From Anaerolineales bacterium (GTDB lineage Bacteria; Chloroflexota; Anaerolineae; 4572-78; J111): DNA of 64,000 bases. Positions 55,801 to 64,000 of the stretch are shown piece after piece. Positions within the stretch are counted from its first letter, which is position 1. Every line of letters starts with the position of its first letter. A model generated the notes under the pieces. It had not been told where the DNA came from. It saw only the letters and a program-made list of their open reading frames with translations, and ran no database searches. Location: NCBI GenBank assembly GCA_015075185.1, contig JABTUW010000002.1:1116001-1180000 (forward strand). The letters are read 5' to 3'. The translations under genes were made by a program, and so were the position numbers.

Positions 55801-55976
55801 TGCCGGTGAATATCATGTTCCGGGCGGTGGAGGTTCCGGCAGGAGAGCATACGGTGGTGTTTGAATTTAAGCCGCGTTCGGTGGTGATGGGGGCGTGGGT
55901 CAGCGGGGGGGCGTTGGTAGCATCGGCTCTTGCGTTGGCGTTATCACTTCGCCAATCTGCCAAGAAGATGCTATAA
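52878..55976 (+). CDS. YfhO-like large membrane protein
   Basis: About 1032 residues. The N-terminal half has about 12-13 membrane segments and the YfhO-like motif GVDTFLYFYPYKAYASEAL, with LPLWNPHLFMGAPLLANSQ; the second half is a large soluble domain with beta-sandwich-like segments. YfhO proteins glycosylate lipoteichoic acid or related polymers in Firmicutes; here the acceptor is unknown. I chose the ATG at 52878 because upstream codons come from repeat-like DNA. In-frame translated repeats occur at 53553-53648 and 54290-54352, and a G-rich tract near 54946-55010. Confidence 0.8.
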   Translation: MTRSWLTYLLAVTALITLTLLFFWKILLTNLILAGVDTFLYFYPYKAYASEALRQGRLPLWNPHLFMGAPLLANSQVGLFYPLNWLFLWLDPPRQVAWSIGLHIVLAGGFMLAYTRQSLKLSWPAAWIAAILFAFGGYLGAQAEHTNQLNAAAWLPLLFLLYDFGVQDHSWIDEAFGKPRFALHLHPRRWFWFLLLALVIALTLLAGHAQTVFISLFGLGLYALFQFTIYDLRFTTYAPSRGIYAPRLTHYASRLTFYLFPLALAALLAAALAAIQLLPTVELSGLSIRSGGLTLREAVSFRLQPGTLLYALLPPLGLDLSQVWGEAFGEWVAYLGVSGLILALLGSWCALWRPEIRRYLWLAGSGLLLSLGWPYAVLYYAVPGFALFRVPARWLLLYAFAAAVLAGFGLEALLSPAQTHGRLAVTSRWLRTRWWRVAIFVGLPFAFLLVLLAWSMPPILTLTAWLALAIITLYALRFNAKPPLGTLYASRLPIIILFIVLISELFLSARSLTYNQPTAPQAYHSLRNAPAFLLAADPPAGQTPPGRFLSLSGITYDPGDLAELRQIFGSSLSEKALYNLIVATKEKEVLFFNLPLVYGLHSVDGYDGGLLPLKQFVSLQKLFLPPGDLSIDGRLREKLRFVPSGRLLSLLNTRWIITDKQFDVWIDDIFYDLQFPARLAPGQNIAVVNKAGEHPRELPGADEGRGAGENGVQSEALPGSQEIPDFPATAIGLVSHLEGAAHLPAGTPVAEVSLAFADGGSIILTLKAGIDTAEGIYSADAAHPQAKIGVAWPYEAGGVDYIAVYPLTDSQAASRQVNRISVTATLPTGQFVLRGVSLIHQPTTTSRSVLLTTEGDYRQVHSGDVKIYENRGVLPRAFVVHQAEIVANEDEAIAAMQNPAFDPARTMVRLRRGEEPVGLQTSGQPSPQDQVAILAYAPERVEIKATLASPGWLVLTDTYYPGWQATLDGNPAEILPVNIMFRAVEVPAGEHTVVFEFKPRSVVMGAWVSGGALVASALALALSLRQSAKKML
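53553..53648. repeat. Heptamer repeat block inside the YfhO-like gene
   Basis: GATTTAC units (period 7), a GCCCCGTC-AGGGG core, and ACGCATT/ACGCTTC/ACGCCTC units. The 43 bases at 53568-53610 match 18986-19028 (opposite strand) in 41 of 43 positions but are read in another frame. Confidence 0.85.
54290..54352. repeat. CTTTACG heptamer repeat inside the YfhO-like gene
   Basis: CTTTACG occurs twice in tandem at seven-base steps, followed by a CTTTAATGCG variant and, after a CCCCTTGGG core, another CTTTACG; the block encodes ITLYALRF and LYASRLP. Confidence 0.75.
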
Positions 55977-56093
55977 TATCGGTTTGGATTTCGTAAGAAT
56001 TAACCTGGAGTGTCGTCAAAACCATACTGGTTATGGATTACAGATGGCAATTCCCTTATCAAAATTTCTGCAAGAGTTAAGAGGTGATAAATA

Positions 56094-57210
56094 ATGGACG
56101 AACTACGCAGCCGACTTACCGATCTGAACGAGCGGATCGGTTCAATTTTGGAGCGTCTTTGACATCGCCGGCAAAGCGAAACAGGTTGAAACCCTAGAAA
56201 AAGAGTCCGGTGAGCCGGATTTTTGGAACGACCAGCGCGAAGCGCAGGAAAAAATGCGCCGCATGTCGGAACTGCGCGAGGAGGTTGAAACCTGGCAGGG
56301 CATGGAGCGCCGGGCCAGGGATGCGCTCGACCTGCTCGAGATGGCCGCCGAGGAAGAGGACGACTCACTGCTGGCCGAACTGACCGCCGAAGTGGACTCG
56401 CTGGCGAGTCTGCTGGAAAAGCTGGAATTTCAACTGGTGCTGTCCGGTTCGCACGACAAGGATGCGGCGCTGCTCTCGATCCACGCCGGGGCCGGCGGGA
56501 CCGAGAGCCAGGATTGGACCGAAATGCTCATGCGCATGTATTTGCGCTGGGCTGAGGCCGGCGGCTACAAAGCCACGTTGGTGGATCAGACCGAAGGCGA
56601 AGAAGCCGGTCTCAAGAGCGTCACCTTGGAAATTGAGGGCGAGTATGCTTATGGCTATCTCAAAACTGAACGGGGCGTGCATCGCCTGGTTAGAATTTCG
56701 CCCTTCGACGCCAACAGTCGCCGCCACACCTCCTTTGCCCTGGTTGAAGTGGTGCCGGATATTGAAACCGATATTGACATCGAAATCAAGCCCGAAGACA
56801 TCGAAGTTGATGTTTACAAATCAGCCGGCGCTGGCGGGCAGAACGTGCAGAAAAACTCGACGGCAATCCGCCTCAAACATCTGCCGACCGGGATTGTGGT
56901 CACCTGCCAGAACGAGCGCAGCCAGCTTCAGAACCGGGAAACCGCCATGCGCATCCTGCGCGGGCGCTTGTATGACATCGAGCTAAAAAAGCAGGAGGAA
57001 GAACAGGCCCGGCTCAAAGGCAAGCACATCGAGGCTGGCTGGGGCAACCAGATTCGCTCCTACGTGCTGCACCCCTATAAAATGGTCAAAGATCACCGCA
57101 CCGATTACGAAGTCGGCAATGCCGAAGCGGTGCTAGATGGCCGCCTGGATGGGTTCATCGAAGCGTATCTACGCTATACAATTGGCGAAAGTGAAGGGGC
57201 CAGAGCTTAG
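56094..57210 (+). CDS. prfB: Peptide chain release factor 2, with programmed +1 frameshift
   Basis: Terminates translation at UGA and UAA. Frame 0 starts with ATG at 56094 (GAGGTGA six bases upstream), runs 22 codons and meets TGA at 56160-56162 inside the classic CTTTGAC slip site. A +1 shift continues at GAC (56161) to the stop at 57210, giving about 371 residues. A GGAG (56150-56153) lies three bases before the CTT, as in the E. coli stimulator. The SPF recognition motif (RISPFDANSR) and the catalytic GGQ (GAGGQNVQKN) are intact. Expression is thus self-regulated by RF2 level. Confidence 0.96.
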
Positions 57211-57282
57211 AGGGAAGGCTGGAAGGTTGGAAGGATGTAGAATCTCCAGCCTTCCAATCTTCCAAATTTACTTCATTTAAAT

Positions 57283-57311
57283 TTGACATGATTTCCCCGC
57301 CCTGTTATAAT
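57283..57311 (+). promoter_or_regulatory. Perfect-consensus sigma70-type promoter
   Basis: TTGACA (57283-57288), 17 bases, TATAAT (57306-57311): both boxes match the consensus completely. The transcript would begin near 57318 and run into a structured leader and an intrinsic terminator before the recombinase gene. Confidence 0.85.
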
Positions 57312-57317
57312 TGTTGC

Positions 57318-57424
57318 GTATAAAATAAACTTCGTCTAACGCGTTAGAAGTTCCACTTCTTATAGGCCCAACTACATAACAATCTGTGAAAGATTGCGCC
57401 CTGGTGTAACTGGCGCAATTTTTG
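57318..57424 (+). ncRNA. Candidate small RNA or attenuator leader of the Xer-like gene
   Basis: A leader of about 105 bases with no ATG-initiated peptide. It holds the palindrome TCTAACGCGTTAGA (57335-57348), an overlapping hairpin AGAAG-CTTCT (57346-57360) that shares AGA with it, and ends in an intrinsic terminator. The two upstream hairpins are mutually exclusive, which suggests either attenuation of the recombinase gene or a free small RNA. Confidence 0.5.
57391..57424 (+). terminator. Intrinsic terminator inside the leader, just before the recombinase start
   Basis: ATTGCGCC (57393-57400) and GGCGCAAT (57412-57419) form a perfect 8-bp stem with an 11-base loop, followed by five T residues (57419-57423). 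Confidence 0.85.
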
Positions 57425-57436
57425 TTGTCTCTGAGG

Positions 57437-58363
57437 ATGGGTAGCTTGAGTCAGGTGTCTGGTTCGGATCAAGATGAACTAATGCTGGTAAAATTTGAGG
57501 AAAGCCTGACTCAGGCGGGCCTGTCTGCCTCGACGATTGTGAACTACCTGGCTGATTTGCGGGTTTTTCTGCGTTGGGGCAAGCGCGAAATAGGCGAGCA
57601 ATTTTCACTGGCCCGGGTGAGTTCAGACCATGTCCGGCTGTACCGGCATTACCTGGCCCAGGAACTTCACCGGGCGGCGGCGACAGTCAATCGCCATTTG
57701 ATGGCCCTGCGGAAGTTTTTTGCTCTGACCAAAGAAATGGGTCTTCTAGCGGAAGACCCGACGACAGAGATAGCCCTCGTCCAGGAAGACGGCCAGGCAA
57801 ACTCGCGGCCTCTTTCAAAAGAAGAGGTTGAGGAGTTGCTGGCGGCGGCGCAGAAAGGGTCGCGGGCCGGATTGGCCCGGCGGGACCTGGCAATTTTGCA
57901 CTTATTACTGCACACCGGCCTGAAGGTCAGCGAAATCGTGGCCCTCAAAAAAGATGACCTGGTATTTGAGTATCCCGGGGTTCAGCTTAAGGTCTGCCGG
58001 GAGTGGCATGAGGATTCGAAAACCCGGTACTTGCCGCTGGTTGGGGAAGTTTGCAAAACGTTACACGAATATTTGAAAGTTCGCCCCCAGACCTCGACCA
58101 CCGACCACTTTTTTCTCAGCCAGGAAGGCCGGCCCATCTCCAACCGCACCGTGCAGCGAATTATCGGCGACTGCGCCAGGGCAGTGGGCCTGGAAGGGGT
58201 TTCGGCGCAGTCCCTGCGGCGAACTTTTGCCTTGCAGTTGTTCTCGGAAACCCACGATCTTGAACTTGTTTCGGAGCGCTTAGGCCATCAAACCAAAGCC
58301 ATCACCGAGCAATACCTGGCGGTGCATGAACATCATCAGCAGGAAGTAAGAAGTAAGGAGTAA
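57437..58363 (+). CDS. Tyrosine-recombinase (XerC/D-like) with substituted catalytic residues
   Basis: About 308 residues. The N-terminal SAM-like core-binding domain (FEESLTQAGLSASTIVNYLADLRVFL) is followed by the catalytic domain. The nucleophile Tyr293 (EQYLAVHEHH), His284 (LGHQTK) and Arg261 (SLRRTF) are kept. The first Arg of the family is Lys163 in HTGLKVSEI, and the box II His is Gln258 in SAQSLRR. Activity may be reduced or the role changed. It is not flanked by an obvious integrated element. The start is uncertain (ATG 57437, or TTG 57446 with GAGG nine bases upstream); the TTG at 57422 lies in the terminator T-run and is unlikely. Confidence 0.82.
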   Translation: MGSLSQVSGSDQDELMLVKFEESLTQAGLSASTIVNYLADLRVFLRWGKREIGEQFSLARVSSDHVRLYRHYLAQELHRAAATVNRHLMALRKFFALTKEMGLLAEDPTTEIALVQEDGQANSRPLSKEEVEELLAAAQKGSRAGLARRDLAILHLLLHTGLKVSEIVALKKDDLVFEYPGVQLKVCREWHEDSKTRYLPLVGEVCKTLHEYLKVRPQTSTTDHFFLSQEGRPISNRTVQRIIGDCARAVGLEGVSAQSLRRTFALQLFSETHDLELVSERLGHQTKAITEQYLAVHEHHQQEVRSKE

Positions 58364-58372
58364 GAAGTAAGG
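58350..58372. repeat. GTAAGAA/GTAAGGA heptamer repeat at the recombinase stop
   Basis: Four GTAAGAA or GTAAGGA units with period 7 straddle the stop codon of the recombinase gene, so its last residues (VRSKE) are encoded by the repeat. Confidence 0.75.
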
Positions 58373-58452
58373 GAAATACACTTTATCTTTTTTCTATTTT
58401 CTAGCTCTCATCTCTTAATTTTTTTATTGTACTTAAGCTAAGGAGGTTTATT

Positions 58453-62724
<4,272 letters not shown>

Positions 62725-62772
62725 TGGTCTATTCGCTGATAAAATTCCCGAGTGAAAGGGGGTGAGGGTGAG

Positions 62773-62973
62773 ATGAGTGTCGAACTACGCTCCGGTGAGT
62801 CTCAAGATTCTTTGTTGAAGCGATTCAGAAAAGAAATTGTCAAGGCTCGCGTATTAAGCACCTACCGCAAAAAGCGCTGGTTTGTTTCCAAAAGCGAGCA
62901 GCGCCGCCTGGCTAAACAACGGGCAATTCGCAAAGCTCGCCGCAAGATGATGCGCCGGCAAAATACGATGTAG
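62773..62973 (+). CDS. rpsU: 30S ribosomal protein S21 (bS21)
   Basis: 66 residues, strongly basic. It matches bS21: VELRSGESQDSLLKRFRKEI, then KARVLSTYRKKRWF and a basic Lys/Arg-rich tail. It sits on the platform of the small subunit near the anti-Shine-Dalgarno region and influences mRNA binding. I chose the ATG at 62773, because the strong GGGGGTGA ribosome-binding site (62758-62765) lies inside a longer frame starting GTG 62752. It follows rpoC by 48 bases and is closed by a terminator. Confidence 0.9.
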   Translation: MSVELRSGESQDSLLKRFRKEIVKARVLSTYRKKRWFVSKSEQRRLAKQRAIRKARRKMMRRQNTM

Positions 62974-63020
62974 GAAGGCTCCGGCATTCTAAGTGCCTCA
63001 CTCCTTTGAGGAGACTTAAG

Positions 63021-63053
63021 ACCCGTAGAGTGTAAAAACTCTGCGGGTTTTTT
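63021..63053 (+). terminator. Intrinsic terminator after rpsU
   Basis: ACCCGTAGAGT (63021-63031) and ACTCTGCGGGT (63038-63048) form an 11-bp stem with one G-T pair and a 6-base loop, followed by six T residues. Confidence 0.92.
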
Positions 63054-63086
63054 GTTGCCCAAAATGGGTCATATTTCCCCGATAGT

Positions 63087-63102
63087 TGTGATATTTGTCA
63101 CT
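63087..63102. promoter_or_regulatory. CRP/FNR-type palindrome upstream of cydA
   Basis: TGTGA (63087-63091), six bases, TCACT (63098-63102): one mismatch from the TGTGA-N6-TCACA consensus of CRP-family regulators. It overlaps a TTGTCA (-35) and lies about 80 bases before cydA, consistent with redox or catabolite control of the oxidase; the regulator itself is not identified. Confidence 0.55.
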
Positions 63103-63123
63103 AATTGGGTTCCGCTTTATACT
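63095..63123 (+). promoter_or_regulatory. Sigma70-type promoter of cydA
   Basis: TTGTCA (63095-63100) and TATACT (63118-63123) with a 17-base spacer; a second TATACT at 63125-63130 could serve as an alternative -10 and would put the palindrome centre near -42. Confidence 0.6.
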
Positions 63124-63174
63124 ATATACTCCACTGTAGGTAAGCTAAAACCGGTAGTTTTTTGGAGGGTGATG

Positions 63175-64000
63175 ATGGAATTAATTCTGGCACGGTGGCA
63201 ATTTGCCATCACCACAACCTATCACTTTTTCTTTGTACCCCTCACTGTGGGCCTGTCCCTGCTGGTCGCGCTGATGGAGACGCTTTACGTTTGGACAGGC
63301 AACGATGTTTACAAGCGGATGACCAAGTTTTGGGGCAAGCTGTTCCTGATCAATTTTGCTATGGGCGTCGTTACGGGTATTGTAATGGAGTTCCAGTTTG
63401 GCATGAATTGGTCAGAGTATGCCCGCTATGTGGGCGACGTTTTTGGCGCGCCGCTGGCGATTGAAGCCCTGCTCGCCTTTTTCCTGGAGTCAACCTTTAT
63501 TGGGCTGTGGATTTTTGGGTGGGACAAACTCTCCCCCCGGCTGCACCTGGCGACGATCTGGCTGGTGGCTATCGGTTCCACTATCTCGGCGCTCTGGATT
63601 TTGATTGCCAACTCCTTTATGCAGCAGCCTTTGGGTTACACCCTGCGCAACGGTCGGGCTGAGATGACCGACTTTTTTGCTTTAATCACCAACCCGCACG
63701 TCTGGGTTCAATTCCCCCACGTTATTACCTCGGCCATGGCGACGGCGGCCTTTTTTGTCTTGGCCATCAGCGCCTACCACTTGCTGCGAGGGAACCAACT
63801 GAACCTATTCCGGCGTTCCTTCCAAATGGGCCTTATTTATGCGGTTATTGCCACCCTTTTGGTGATGTTGGTCGGCCACAGCCAGGCCCAGTACATGTTT
63901 AAAGTCCAGCCGATGAAGATGGCTTCTGCCGAAGCGTTATGGGAAAGTGAAAACCCCGCGGCAATGTCACTCTTCACTATCGGCAATGAGCCGGAACTGC
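63175..64000 (+). CDS. cydA: Cytochrome bd ubiquinol oxidase subunit I, 3' end outside window
   Basis: The visible 275 residues match CydA, the heme-bearing subunit of the high-affinity quinol oxidase that reduces oxygen to water. Heme b-595 ligand His17 lies in TTTYHFFFVPLTVG. The EFQFGMNWSEYARYVGDVFG region, the Glu of LAIEALLAFFLESTF and the GSTISALWILIANSFMQQP motif are typical. His residues in NPHVWVQFPHVITS correspond to the b-558 region. I prefer the ATG at 63175, six bases after GGAGG; an adjacent ATG at 63172 is in frame. The frame runs to the window edge. Confidence 0.96.
   Translation, partial: MELILARWQFAITTTYHFFFVPLTVGLSLLVALMETLYVWTGNDVYKRMTKFWGKLFLINFAMGVVTGIVMEFQFGMNWSEYARYVGDVFGAPLAIEALLAFFLESTFIGLWIFGWDKLSPRLHLATIWLVAIGSTISALWILIANSFMQQPLGYTLRNGRAEMTDFFALITNPHVWVQFPHVITSAMATAAFFVLAISAYHLLRGNQLNLFRRSFQMGLIYAVIATLLVMLVGHSQAQYMFKVQPMKMASAEALWESENPAAMSLFTIGNEPEL

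Noticed and set aside
57422..57436. TTG at 57422 as the recombinase start
   Set aside because: It lies in the T-run of the intrinsic terminator and has no ribosome-binding site.

Overview
The window looks like a chromosomal segment of a Chloroflexota bacterium, probably Anaerolineae-like. This is inferred from the gene families, the mix of ATG, GTG and TTG starts, the GC-rich backbone with strong sigma70-type promoters, the multi-GAF histidine kinase next to CHAT-type proteins, and the many short tandem repeats. No rRNA or tRNA gene is visible, so taxonomy stays an inference. Both ends are cut: a membrane protein at the left edge and cydA at the right edge.

Layout. 1-7 kb: metabolism (4-alpha-glucanotransferase, a PLP aminotransferase) and a DtxR/MntR-type regulator followed by a flavoprotein and a DUF4139 protein. 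7.0-16.05 kb: a tightly packed seven-gene accessory operon behind a near-consensus promoter. It encodes a stand-alone alanyl-tRNA-synthetase-like core, a multi-GAF histidine kinase, a receiver without its phospho-acceptor Asp, an intact receiver, a receiver fused to a kinase-like phosphotransferase, a receiver fused to a CHAT protease, and a small Trypco1/CU044_2847-family protein. This is the most unusual system here and reads as a phosphorelay-controlled conflict or stress-response module. 16-28 kb (minus strand): sugar-nucleotide epimerases, an APS-reductase-like enzyme, GT-C-like membrane glycosyltransferases, an MFS-HEAT fusion, a VapBC-type toxin-antitoxin pair, a flippase-like membrane protein and a methyltransferase, suggesting envelope glycan or glycolipid work. 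28-34 kb (minus): a hydrolase, DinB and small membrane protein overlapping uvrB, then a membrane-anchored GH18-like protein. 34-38.5 kb: a cNMP-patatin protein and an AT-rich island with a putative PD-(D/E)xK nuclease. 38.5-46 kb (minus): a PEP-synthase/rifampicin-phosphotransferase-like enzyme, a TPR-membrane protein and glcD-glcE-glcF for glycolate oxidation. 46-56 kb: an MFS transporter, a GT39-like protein, a YCF48-like repeat protein, an SH3-PDZ protein and a YfhO-like giant. 56-64 kb: housekeeping genes, namely prfB with a programmed +1 frameshift, a Xer-like recombinase with substituted catalytic residues behind a structured leader, rpoC, rpsU and cydA.

A second window-wide theme is heptanucleotide tandem repeats (period 7) and related inverted repeats, in intergenic gaps and in frame inside large membrane glycosyltransferase genes. 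Two copies share a 43-nt block (41/43 identical) read in different frames in two different proteins.
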